From Croceibacterium_B sp963783195 (GTDB lineage Bacteria > Pseudomonadota > Alphaproteobacteria > Sphingomonadales > Sphingomonadaceae): a stretch of DNA of 64,000 nucleotides. This document shows, in pieces, positions 1 through 7,772 of the stretch. A program made the translations under genes and the position numbers. The stretch is from the NCBI GenBank assembly GCA_963783195.1, contig CAWAMV010000002.1, positions 1 through 64,000 on the forward strand, read 5' to 3'. A model generated the notes under the pieces. The model was not told the origin of the DNA, ran no database searches, and was given only the letters and a program-made list of their open reading frames with translations. The stretch's first letter is position 1. Each line of letters starts with the position of its first letter.

Positions 1-59
1 GATTCCCGCTACCCGCTCCAGCCTTTCCTTCGCCGCGATAATCGCCCAGACCGGCGCTT

Positions 60-623
60 GTGCCCGCGCTGTTCCTCTCGCTGATCGCCGCCGCGCTGGC
101 GCTCGCCGGGGGCAGGAGCGCGCGGCTGGCGGCGCAGCTTTCCGCTTCGCTCGGGGGAAGTGCGGGTCTGCTGGCCGTCTGCTGGTTCACCGCTGCCGCT
201 TCGTCCGCCGTTGCCGCCTGGGGAGGGGGTATTCTCGCGCCGGAACTCAACGCCAACGGCAAGACGATGTTCGTGGCGGTGGCGCTCGCGGTGGCGGCAC
301 TCGAGCTGGCCTGGCCGCAAAGGCGCAAGGGACCGGCCGAGCCCACCCGCTCGCTCGGCGCGATAACGCTCGTTCTGCTCGCCGGGCAGGTGACCGACGC
401 GGCGCGCTTTCTTGTCCTTGCCCTCTCCGTCGCGACGGGAATGCCGGTGCTCGCCGCCGTGGGAGGCGCGATCGGCACGGGGGCGACGCTGACGCTGGCC
501 TGGGCCTCGGGTGCGGCGTGGGAGGAGCGATTGCCCCTTGGAGCGATACGGCTGGGGATCGCTGCGCTGTTCCTGGTTGCCGCGGCCTGGTCGGCCATGG
601 CAGCGCGCGGAATCATCGGCTGA
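60..623 (+). CDS. Six-helix membrane protein, degenerate TMEM165/GDT1 (UPF0016)-like
   Basis: A 187-residue, very hydrophobic protein made of two similar halves, each with about three membrane segments, the layout of the GDT1 cation/proton exchanger family. The second half ends in a LPLGAIRLGIAALFLV stretch like the family's last helix. The family's hallmark acidic E-x-G-D-K-T/S motif is not present: the matching places read GGRSARLAAQ in half one and GQVTDAARFLV in half two. Start is a GTG; an in-frame TAA lies at 39-41, so no longer start is possible. If GDT1-like, transport by the known mechanism is doubtful. The first 59 bases of the window show no supportable gene. Confidence 0.6.
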   Translation: MPALFLSLIAAALALAGGRSARLAAQLSASLGGSAGLLAVCWFTAAASSAVAAWGGGILAPELNANGKTMFVAVALAVAALELAWPQRRKGPAEPTRSLGAITLVLLAGQVTDAARFLVLALSVATGMPVLAAVGGAIGTGATLTLAWASGAAWEERLPLGAIRLGIAALFLVAAAWSAMAARGIIG

Positions 624-696
624 AGCGATTGCGGCGCGTAGACATGCTCAAGAAACCGATTGCTCAACGGGATGTACTTACGCCTAAAGGGGTTTC

Positions 697-1317
697 GTGG
701 CCGAGATAACCATCATCGAAGACGCGGACGACGAGGCGATCGCTCGCTGGTTGCACGATCGGCTGGGCCGTGCGCTCGCCGCAAGCGATACGCCCGTCGC
801 CATCACGGTGCCGGGCGGCTCGACGCCGTTTCCCATTCTCGAACGCCTCGCGGCGATGCCGCTCGACTGGACGCGCGTGACCGTGTGGCCCGGCGATGAC
901 CGGCGGGTGCCCGAAGACCACCCTGCCAGCAACACCGGCCGCGTGCGGGCCATGATGGAGCCTGCCGGCGCCGAGGTCGTCGCCCTGACGGTGATGGAAG
1001 AGGTGCCGCATTTCGCGCTGGCCTGGCTCGGCATGGGCGGTGACGGGCATATCGCTTCGCTTTTCCCCAGTACCGACCCGCGGGCGGACGACCCGCAGCG
1101 AATACGCATGCTCACGCCCGATCCGCTGCCGCCCGAAGCGCCGTTCGACCGCGTCACCCTGACGATTCCGGCGCTGCTCGACAGCGAGGAGTTGCTGTTC
1201 GTGATCAGGGGCGAGGACAAGCGCGCGGTTTTCGCAGGGGCCGCCCGGGGGGAGGGTGACCTGCCGGTGGGCCGCCTGCTCGCCGCCGCGCGCCAGCCGA
1301 TCACATGCTTCACCTGA
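697..1317 (+). CDS. pgl: 6-phosphogluconolactonase
   Basis: Hydrolyses 6-phosphogluconolactone to 6-phosphogluconate in the cytoplasm (oxidative pentose phosphate / Entner-Doudoroff entry). The 206 residues show PGGSTP at 39-44, GDDRRVPEDHPASN at 66-79 and GMGGDGHIASLFP at 112-124, the sugar-phosphate isomerase-like fold signatures of the DevB/Pgl family. Length is a little below the usual ~230. The GTG start is backed by an AAAGGGG ribosome site four bases upstream. The Nudix gene downstream starts inside its last codons, so the two are probably co-translated. Confidence 0.92.
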   Translation: MAEITIIEDADDEAIARWLHDRLGRALAASDTPVAITVPGGSTPFPILERLAAMPLDWTRVTVWPGDDRRVPEDHPASNTGRVRAMMEPAGAEVVALTVMEEVPHFALAWLGMGGDGHIASLFPSTDPRADDPQRIRMLTPDPLPPEAPFDRVTLTIPALLDSEELLFVIRGEDKRAVFAGAARGEGDLPVGRLLAAARQPITCFT

Positions 1318-1775
1318 TCCCGGCGCCACTGCACCGGCTCGGCCTGCGCATCGCCTATCGCCTGCGTGGAGAATGGCGGCGGCGCTATCGCCGGCCCGTG
1401 CACGGCGTATCGCTTATCGCGCGCGACGAACACGGACGCGTCCTGCTCGTGCGCCACAGCTATGGCTCTGGCAGGTGGAGCCTGCCGGGTGGCGGCCGGG
1501 GAACGCGCGAGGACCCGGCCGAGTGCGTCCGCCGCGAAATGCGCGAGGAGCTAAGGTGCGACCTGTTTGATCTGGAGCTCGTCCGCGTGTCGCACAGCGA
1601 GATACAGGGAGCGCCCACTATAGCTCACGTCTTCACCGCCCGTCTCGGCGGCGAGCCCGAGGTGGACGGGCGCGAGGTCCTGGTCGCGCAGTGGTTTGCG
1701 CCCGACGACCTGCCCGGCGAGATGGTGCGGATCGCACGCCGCCAGATCGGTTACCTGTTGGAGGCGCGCGACTAG
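1305..1775 (+). CDS. Nudix hydrolase
   Basis: A 156-residue hydrolase of nucleoside-diphosphate-linked substrates; the substrate is unknown. The Nudix box is visible around residues 62-84 as G-x5-E-x7-REMREEL, with the usual glycine after EE replaced by Arg-Cys. A basic segment LRGEWRRRYRRPVHG precedes the fold. It overlaps the end of pgl by 13 bases. Its stop codon shares the palindrome CTAG with the stop of dinB on the other strand, so the two genes overlap tail to tail by four bases. Confidence 0.85.
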   Translation: MLHLIPAPLHRLGLRIAYRLRGEWRRRYRRPVHGVSLIARDEHGRVLLVRHSYGSGRWSLPGGGRGTREDPAECVRREMREELRCDLFDLELVRVSHSEIQGAPTIAHVFTARLGGEPEVDGREVLVAQWFAPDDLPGEMVRIARRQIGYLLEARD

Positions 1776-2887
1776 AGGAGCGAGAGCTGGGCGGTGTCGG
1801 GCGCACGCTCCTCGCCCTTGTCCCCCTCGAGATTCGAAAGCGTCAGCCCCATCAGCCGCACGGGCATCGGCAGCGGCAGGACCTCGTCCAGAATTGCCCG
1901 GCTGACCTCGGCGAAGGTCCTGGCGTCCGCGATCGGGCGGGCCATGGACTTCGCCCGGCTCGTCAACTGAAAGTCGGTGAACTTCAGCTTCAGGGTGACG
2001 GTGCGCCCGGTCGCGTCCCTTTCGTCGATCCGCGCCCAGACGATGGCGATGATCTCCTCCAGCTTGTCGCGCAGGGCAGGGCCGCTCGAGATGTCTTCGT
2101 GGAAGGTGCGTTCCCCGCCGATCGACTTGCGGATGCGGTTCGCGCGTACGGGCCTGAGGTCGATGCCGCGTGCCGCGCGGTAGAGATAATCGGCAAAGCT
2201 GCCGAAGTGCGCCCGTAACCAGGCGATGTCCTTCGCCGCGAGGTCCGCGCCGGTCTCTATGCCGAGCTTGGCCATCTTCTCCGCCCCTCTCGGGCCAACG
2301 CCGTGGAAGCGCCGCACCTGCAGCGACTGGACGAAGGCCGCGCCTTGCCCGGGCCGGATCACGCAGATGCCGTCGGGCTTGTTCTGGTCGCTCGCCAGTT
2401 TGGCGAGGAACTTGTTGTAGCTCACCCCCGCACTCGCGGTCAGCCGGGTCTCGGCCTGGATCTGCTGGCGGATCAGCTCGGCGATGCGCGTCGCGCTGCC
2501 GACCCCGCGGATGTCGTCGGTCACGTCGAGATAGGCCTCGTCGAGACTGAGCGGCTCGACGTGCGGGGTGAACGAATGGAAGATCGCGCGGATCTGCCCG
2601 CTCACCTCGCGATAGGCGTCGAACCGGCCCTTGCAGAAGATCAGGTGCGGGCACAGCCGCTTGGCGGTGATCGAGGGCATGGCGCTGCGCACTCCGAACT
2701 TGCGCGCCTCGTAGCTTGCCGCCGCCACCACGCCACGCCCGCTGGAGCCGCCCACGGCGACCGGTTTGCCGCGCAGGTCCGGGTTGTCGCGCTGCTCCAC
2801 GCTGGCGAAAAAGGCGTCCATGTCGATGTGAATGATCTTGCGCAGCCCCTGCGCCTCGTCTTCCTCGTCCGCCGCATCGCTCGACAT
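1772..2887 (-). CDS. dinB: DNA polymerase IV (Y-family translesion polymerase)
   Basis: Error-prone lesion-bypass polymerase. The start chosen (MSSDAADEED) gives 371 residues; in-frame upstream starts at 2923 and 2959 exist but add a non-conserved tail. Catalytic carboxylates are visible in HIDMDAFFASVEQ near residue 22 and SLDEAYLDVT near residue 120, followed by the ASAGVSYNKFLAKLAS palm block. A helix-hairpin-helix region (FHGVGPRGAEKMAKLGI) and the little-finger domain follow. The protein ends in QLSLL, a good sliding-clamp-binding peptide. No SOS-type operator was recognised upstream. Confidence 0.95.
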   Translation of the reverse strand: MSSDAADEEDEAQGLRKIIHIDMDAFFASVEQRDNPDLRGKPVAVGGSSGRGVVAAASYEARKFGVRSAMPSITAKRLCPHLIFCKGRFDAYREVSGQIRAIFHSFTPHVEPLSLDEAYLDVTDDIRGVGSATRIAELIRQQIQAETRLTASAGVSYNKFLAKLASDQNKPDGICVIRPGQGAAFVQSLQVRRFHGVGPRGAEKMAKLGIETGADLAAKDIAWLRAHFGSFADYLYRAARGIDLRPVRANRIRKSIGGERTFHEDISSGPALRDKLEEIIAIVWARIDERDATGRTVTLKLKFTDFQLTSRAKSMARPIADARTFAEVSRAILDEVLPLPMPVRLMGLTLSNLEGDKGEERAPDTAQLSLL

Positions 2888-2979
2888 GGACGCGAATGTA
2901 GGCTGCTCGCGCTCCCGCGTCATCGGGCAAGGAAAAATTGCTATACCGCATTGCAACATGGGCGTAGGGGCGCCGTCTC

Positions 2980-4227
2980 ATGGCTAGCACCGCACCTTCT
3001 TCCGAGGACGCCATCGGCCGGCGCGAACTGGTAATCCTGATCGCGCTGCTGATGAGCCTCAATGCGCTGTGCATCGACGGCATGCTTCCCGCGCTGGACG
3101 AGATCGCGCGCGAATTCGGCGTCGCGGCCGGCAACCAGCGGCAGCTGATCGTGTCGGTCTATCTGCTCGCCAACGGGATCGGCAGCCTCGTGCCCGGCTC
3201 GTTTGCCGACCGATATGGCCGCAAACCCGTCATCATGATCGCGTTGGCATCCTACGTGGTGCTGTCGATCGTGGTGGCTCTTTCGGCGAGCTTCCCTCTG
3301 ATGCTCATCGCCCGCGGTCTGCAGGGCGTCCTCGCAGGCGGCCTGATGGTCGCGCCGGTCGCCCTGATCCGCGATCGCTACGAAGGCGACCAGATGGCGC
3401 GGATGATGAGCATGGTCTCCGCCGTGTTCATCATCATGCCGGTCATCGCCCCCAGTCTGGGCCAGGCGGTCATGCTGTTCGCCGGCTGGCGCTGGATATT
3501 CGTCAGCCTGGCGATGCTTGCGGCGGGGGCGGCGCTGTGGACCTGGATCCGGCTGCCCGAGACGCTGACGGAGGAGAACCGCCAGGAAATCGACATCCCC
3601 GTCATCGTCCGCAACATGAAGACCGCGCTCTTCAACCGGGCATCGATCGGCTACGTCATCGGCACCTCGCTGCTGATCGGCGCGGTATTCGGTTACGTGA
3701 ACAGCGCGCAGCAGCTCATCGGGGAGCACTTCGGCGCAGGCGAGTGGTTTCCGGTGGTGTTCGGCGGAACGGCGGCGATGATGGCGGTCTCCAACATCGT
3801 CAACTCGCGCATCGTGACCCGCTTCGGCGCCCGCCGCGTGAGCCACACGGGCGTGCTGATCTTCATCGCGGTCAGCTGCCTGCAGGTCTGGGCGGCGATC
3901 AACCGCGATGGCGACATCTACTGGTTCATCCCGCTGATGGCGACCAACCTTGCGTTGCTGGGCTTCCTCGGGGCAAACTTCGGCTCGATCGCCATGCAAC
4001 CCTTCGCCAACATCGCCGGTGCCGCTTCCAGCGTGCAGACCTTCTTCCGCATGTTCGGCGCGGCGCTGGTCGGAATGGTCATCGGCCAGAGCTACGACGG
4101 CACCGCGCGGCCATTCGCTTTCGCCTTGCTGACCTGTTCGGTGCTGGCGCTCGTGCTGGTGCTGTTCAGCGAAAAGGGCAAGCTGTTCCGACGGCTTAAC
4201 AGGCCGATGCAGGCCCACGTCCCTTGA
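2980..4227 (+). CDS. Bcr/CflA family MFS multidrug exporter
   Basis: A 415-residue inner-membrane proton-coupled exporter with 12 predicted helices. The first half has the Bcr/CflA-type opening (SLNALCIDGMLPALDEIAREF), the loop 2-3 signature GSFADRYGRKPV and the motif-C region VIAPSLGQAVM. The first ~15 residues are hydrophilic. The stop codon overlaps the TTG start of glpD, so the two are probably one transcript although their roles are not obviously linked. Drug export is inferred from the family only. Confidence 0.85.
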   Translation: MASTAPSSEDAIGRRELVILIALLMSLNALCIDGMLPALDEIAREFGVAAGNQRQLIVSVYLLANGIGSLVPGSFADRYGRKPVIMIALASYVVLSIVVALSASFPLMLIARGLQGVLAGGLMVAPVALIRDRYEGDQMARMMSMVSAVFIIMPVIAPSLGQAVMLFAGWRWIFVSLAMLAAGAALWTWIRLPETLTEENRQEIDIPVIVRNMKTALFNRASIGYVIGTSLLIGAVFGYVNSAQQLIGEHFGAGEWFPVVFGGTAAMMAVSNIVNSRIVTRFGARRVSHTGVLIFIAVSCLQVWAAINRDGDIYWFIPLMATNLALLGFLGANFGSIAMQPFANIAGAASSVQTFFRMFGAALVGMVIGQSYDGTARPFAFALLTCSVLALVLVLFSEKGKLFRRLNRPMQAHVP

Positions 4228-5708
4228 ACGAACCGTTCGACCTCATCGTCGCAGGCGGCGGGGTCAACGGCGCGGGGATTGCCCGCGATGCTGCGGGGCG
4301 TGGGGCAAGGGTCCTGCTGCTTGAGGCGGGCGACCTCGCCTCCGGCACCTCGAGCGCCTCGACCAAGCTGGTGCACGGCGGGTTGCGCTATCTCGAATAC
4401 CGTGAGTTCGCCCTGGTGCGCGAGGCGCTGCAGGAGCGGGAGAAGTTGTGGGGGATCGCCCCGCACATCGTCTGGCCGCTGCGCTTCGTGCTGCCGGTCC
4501 TGCCCAGGAGCGTCGGGGGGATGCGCCCTCGCTGGATGCTGCGCGCCGGGCTGGCGCTCTACGACCTGCTGGCGGGCGGCGGACCGTTTCCGCGCACGCG
4601 ATCGCTCGACCTGCGGCGCGACCCGGCGGGCAAGCCACTCAAGCCGGGGCCGACGCGGGCCTACGCCTATTCCGACTGCTGGGTCGACGATGCGCGGCTG
4701 GTCGCGCTCAACGCGATGGATGCGCACGAGCTGGGTGCCACCGTGCTCACGCATACGGCGGTGGCGGCCGCGCAGCGCGAGGGCGAGTTATGGCGCGTGG
4801 CGACGAGCGCGGGCGAGTTCACCGCTCGTGCGCTGGTGAACGCGACCGGCCCCGCGGCGGAGAACTTCGACCGCCTGATCGGTGCCACGCCGCGCTTCGC
4901 GATCCGCCCGGTCCGAGGCTCGCATATCGTGGTGCGCAAGCTGTTCGACCACGGGCATCCATATATCTTCCAGCTCCCCGACACCCGGATCATGTTCGCC
5001 ATTCCGTGGGAGGAGGATTTCACGCTGATCGGCACGACCGACGCCGACCACGACGGGCCGCTCGACCACGTGGAGGCGAGCGAGGCGGAGATCACCTATC
5101 TGCTCGAGGCGGCGAACCGCCTCTTCACCCGCACCCTCGCCCGGGGTGACGTGGTCCACACCTATGCCGGGGTTCGCGCGCTAGTCGACGACGGCAGCGG
5201 CCGGCCCGAGGCGGCCACCCGCGGCTATCGCCTGCCGCTGAGCGAACCGGTCGAGGGGGCACCCCTGCTCAGCGTCTATGGTGGCAAGATCACCAGCTAC
5301 CGCCATCTGGCAGAGGCCGCGATCGACAAGCTGGCCGACCGCCTTCCTGCGCTCTGCGGCCCCGGCTGGACCGCCCGCGAGCCCTTGCCCGGGGGCGACT
5401 TCGCGCGTGACGGGCAGGGCGACCTTATCGCCGGGCTGGCACGCGACTACCCTTTCCTGTCCGAACGCGACGCGCGCCGGATCGGCCGCGCCTACGGCAC
5501 GAGGGCTCGGGGATGGCTCGGTGCTGCGCGAGGGTGGGGCGACCTCGGGCGGCAGTTCGGAGCGGGTCTGAGCGAGGCGGAGGTCGATTATCTCCGGCGC
5601 GAAGAATGGGCGCGGAGCGCCGAAGACGTCCTCTGGCGCCGCACGAAGCTCGGGATGCACATGGATCAGGCAGGCAAGGCCGCACTGGCCGATTTCCTGG
5701 GCGGCTGA
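4224..5708 (+). CDS. glpD: Aerobic glycerol-3-phosphate dehydrogenase
   Basis: FAD enzyme oxidising sn-glycerol 3-phosphate to dihydroxyacetone phosphate at the membrane, passing electrons to quinone. The 494 residues start with the dinucleotide-binding motif FDLIVAGGGVNGAGIARDAAGRG and continue with the family block SGTSSASTKLVHGGLRYLEY (residues ~46-65) and the C-terminal block LSVYGGKITSYRHLAEAA. Start is a TTG whose last bases form TTGA with the stop of the upstream exporter gene. Full length for the family. No glpF or glpK is visible nearby. Confidence 0.93.
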   Translation: MNEPFDLIVAGGGVNGAGIARDAAGRGARVLLLEAGDLASGTSSASTKLVHGGLRYLEYREFALVREALQEREKLWGIAPHIVWPLRFVLPVLPRSVGGMRPRWMLRAGLALYDLLAGGGPFPRTRSLDLRRDPAGKPLKPGPTRAYAYSDCWVDDARLVALNAMDAHELGATVLTHTAVAAAQREGELWRVATSAGEFTARALVNATGPAAENFDRLIGATPRFAIRPVRGSHIVVRKLFDHGHPYIFQLPDTRIMFAIPWEEDFTLIGTTDADHDGPLDHVEASEAEITYLLEAANRLFTRTLARGDVVHTYAGVRALVDDGSGRPEAATRGYRLPLSEPVEGAPLLSVYGGKITSYRHLAEAAIDKLADRLPALCGPGWTAREPLPGGDFARDGQGDLIAGLARDYPFLSERDARRIGRAYGTRARGWLGAARGWGDLGRQFGAGLSEAEVDYLRREEWARSAEDVLWRRTKLGMHMDQAGKAALADFLGG

Positions 5709-5754
5709 TTCCCCGCCCTTGCGGAAAGGCCCGAGGGGTGGACGGCGCCTTGGG

Positions 5755-7425
5755 CTACGCCGCAGGCTCGCCCACGGCCCCTGCCGCAAGCGGGAGCGGA
5801 GATTCGGCGTGATCGACCCGTCGGCGGAAGGTCTCGGGCAGGAACAGCACGCCCACAACCAGAGTCATCACCGCCACCCCTATCGGGTACCACAGGCCGG
5901 CGTAGATATTGCCCGTCGCTGCCACGGTGGCAAAGGCGATAGTCGGCACGAAGCCGCCGAACCAGCCGTTGCCGATGTGATAGGGCAGGCTGAGCGCCGA
6001 ATAGCGGATGCGGGCGGGAAACAGCTCGACCAGCAAGGCGGCGAGCGGGCCGTAGGTCATCGCCACCGGCACGAACAGCGCGGCGAGGATGGCGATGACG
6101 AGCGGGGTGTTGAGCCGCGCGGGATCTGCCTTTTCGGGATAACCGGCCTCTGCCAGCGCGGCGGTGAGATCGGGCGCGTTGCCAGGGGCGACGTCCAGCA
6201 CCTGCGATCCGATCCTGACGCGAGCCGAGTTGTCGTAGGGGCCGTCCTCGTTGGCGTAGGGAACGCCGGCTTTGGCCAGCGCCGACTTGGCGATGTCGCA
6301 CCCGCTCTTGTCGAACTTGGTCTTGCCGATCGGGTCGAACTGAACCGAGCAACTCGACCTTTGTGCAAATACCACCACCGGCGCCTTCGCGGTCGCCTCG
6401 GCCAGCGCCGGGTTGGCGGCAGCGGTCAGCGCGTGGAACAGCGGGTTGAGCGTCACCACGCCCAGCGCCATCCCGGCCATGATGATCTTCTTGCGGCCGA
6501 TGCGGTCGCTCAGCCAGCCGAACACGAGGTAGAGCGGGGTGCCGATCGCGAGGCCGGCGGCGATCAGGATGTTGGTCGTCTCGGCTTCGACCTTGAGCAC
6601 GCGCTCGAGGTAGAACAGGGCGTAGAATTGCGCCGCGTACCAGATCACCGCCTGCCCGGCGACCGCACCCAGCAGCGCGACCAGCGAAAGGCGGATGTTG
6701 CGCCAGTTGCCGAATGCCTCGGTCAGCGGGGCGTCAGACGTATGGCCCTCGTCCTTCATCGCCTGGAACACCGGGCTCTCGCGCAGTTGCAGGCGGATCC
6801 ACAGCGAGATCGCCAGCAGCACGGCAGAGAGCAGGAACGGCAGACGCCAGCCCCAGGCCGCGAAATCGACCGGGTCCATCGTCGCGCGCATCCCGATGAC
6901 CAGCAGCAGCGCGGCGAACAGGCCGAGCGTCGAGTTCGTCTGGATGAAGCTGGTGTACAGGCCGCGTCGGTTGGCCGGGGCATGCTCGGCAACGTAGATC
7001 GCCGCCCCGCCGTACTCGCCGCCGATGGCGAGGCCCTGCAGCAGCCGCAGCGCGACCAGCAGCAACGGCGCGGCAACGCCGATCGTCGCATAGGACGGCA
7101 GCAGTCCGACGCAGAAGGTCGAGGCTCCCATGATCGTCATCGTGACGAGGAAGGTGTTCTTGCGCCCGACGATATCGCCCACCCGGCCGAACACGAGCGC
7201 TCCGAACGGCCGCACCGCGAAACCCGCGGCGAAGGCGGCCAGCGCGAGGATGAAGGCGGTCGTATCGTTGACGCCGGAAAAGAACTGCGCGGAGATGTTG
7301 GAGGCGAGCAGGCCGTACAGGAAGAAGTCGTACCACTCGAACATGGTGCCGAGCGAACTGGCGACAATCACCTTGGCGTGCGATTGGCCGATGGCGGAAT
7401 TTGCCTCGACGGCGGCGGTGGCCAT
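5755..7425 (-). CDS. MHS-family MFS metabolite:proton symporter with a periplasmic insertion
   Basis: A 556-residue transporter like ShiA/ProP-type symporters: LGTMFEWYDFFLYG at the N-terminus, FGRVGDIVGRKNTFLVT in loop 2-3 and LQGLAIGGEYGGAAIYVAEHAP after helix 4. The start ATG at 7425 has a GGAGAGGGG ribosome site. Between helices 8 and 9 there is an unusual ~95-residue hydrophilic insertion (from about LTAAANPALAEATAKAP to EKADPARLNTP) with two cysteines. The open frame continues upstream without a stop through non-coding DNA into the carboxylase gene; that extension is not taken as coding. Substrate unknown. Confidence 0.88.
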   Translation of the reverse strand: MATAAVEANSAIGQSHAKVIVASSLGTMFEWYDFFLYGLLASNISAQFFSGVNDTTAFILALAAFAAGFAVRPFGALVFGRVGDIVGRKNTFLVTMTIMGASTFCVGLLPSYATIGVAAPLLLVALRLLQGLAIGGEYGGAAIYVAEHAPANRRGLYTSFIQTNSTLGLFAALLLVIGMRATMDPVDFAAWGWRLPFLLSAVLLAISLWIRLQLRESPVFQAMKDEGHTSDAPLTEAFGNWRNIRLSLVALLGAVAGQAVIWYAAQFYALFYLERVLKVEAETTNILIAAGLAIGTPLYLVFGWLSDRIGRKKIIMAGMALGVVTLNPLFHALTAAANPALAEATAKAPVVVFAQRSSCSVQFDPIGKTKFDKSGCDIAKSALAKAGVPYANEDGPYDNSARVRIGSQVLDVAPGNAPDLTAALAEAGYPEKADPARLNTPLVIAILAALFVPVAMTYGPLAALLVELFPARIRYSALSLPYHIGNGWFGGFVPTIAFATVAATGNIYAGLWYPIGVAVMTLVVGVLFLPETFRRRVDHAESPLPLAAGAVGEPAA

Positions 7426-7510
7426 GCGCTCCCCTCTCCCTGTTCCTGTCCCGGGAGCGACACTGGCGCACTGCGCGGTGTTGTTCAATGCCGCGCGGCG
7501 AAAGTGGAAA

Positions 7511-7529
7511 GTGACACGAAGTATACGCC
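7511..7529 (-). repeat. Tail block of dispersed unit, copy A (possible promoter)
   Basis: On the reverse strand this reads GGCGTATACTTCGTGTCAC, matching the block at 27397-27415 in 18 of 19 bases; a further CTTTCGCCGCGCGG match follows in both. It lies about 90 bases before the MHS transporter start and contains TATACT, which could be a -10 box. No convincing -35 was seen. Confidence 0.5.
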
Positions 7530-7588
7530 CGAACGCCCACTCGATGTGCCCCGGCCGGCGGCACATGGAGAGGGGAAGGAAAATGCGC

Positions 7589-7631
7589 GTCATTCGCCAG
7601 CTTGAGGCACAGGCGCGCACCTGTAGGAAAG
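7589..7631 (-). repeat. Conserved start-codon module, copy A
   Basis: Reverse-strand CTTTCCTACAG-N8-CTGTGCCTC-N10-ATGAC, the same spacing as at 26427-26469 and 29524-29566. ACAG and CTGT form a short dyad. The ATG opens a frame that runs into the MHS transporter gene in phase; whether it is translated is unknown. The 7426-7772 gap holds only this repeat unit. Confidence 0.7.
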
Positions 7632-7664
7632 CGATTTCGACCCGTGCGGCGCGCGGAGCTCCCC

Positions 7665-7752
7665 TCCCAGGCCGGGCGTGTCCCGGGCCAATGCTCCGCT
7701 TCAGCGAGGTTGCGAAAGGGAGCACCACCCCGGAACAAGTCCGGGGTGACAA
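7665..7752 (-). repeat. Large palindromic repeat, copy A
   Basis: An imperfect hairpin of about 85 bases. Read on the reverse strand it opens with GTCACCCCGGACTTGTTC, passes through GGTGCTCC, and closes with GGAGCATTGGCCCGGGACA. It matches 26316-26398 in both arms while the loop differs. The arms are more decayed here than in copy B. Confidence 0.7.
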
Positions 7753-7772
7753 GAAAGGGGAACCGCGGAGGC

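Noticed and set aside
5719..7605. A 628-codon forward frame opposite the MHS transporter, and similar long frames opposite crtI, the MFS exporter and gallate dioxygenase
   Set aside because: Rich in Arg, His, Gly and Gln with no domain, and exactly mirroring GC-rich codons of well-recognised genes on the other strand.
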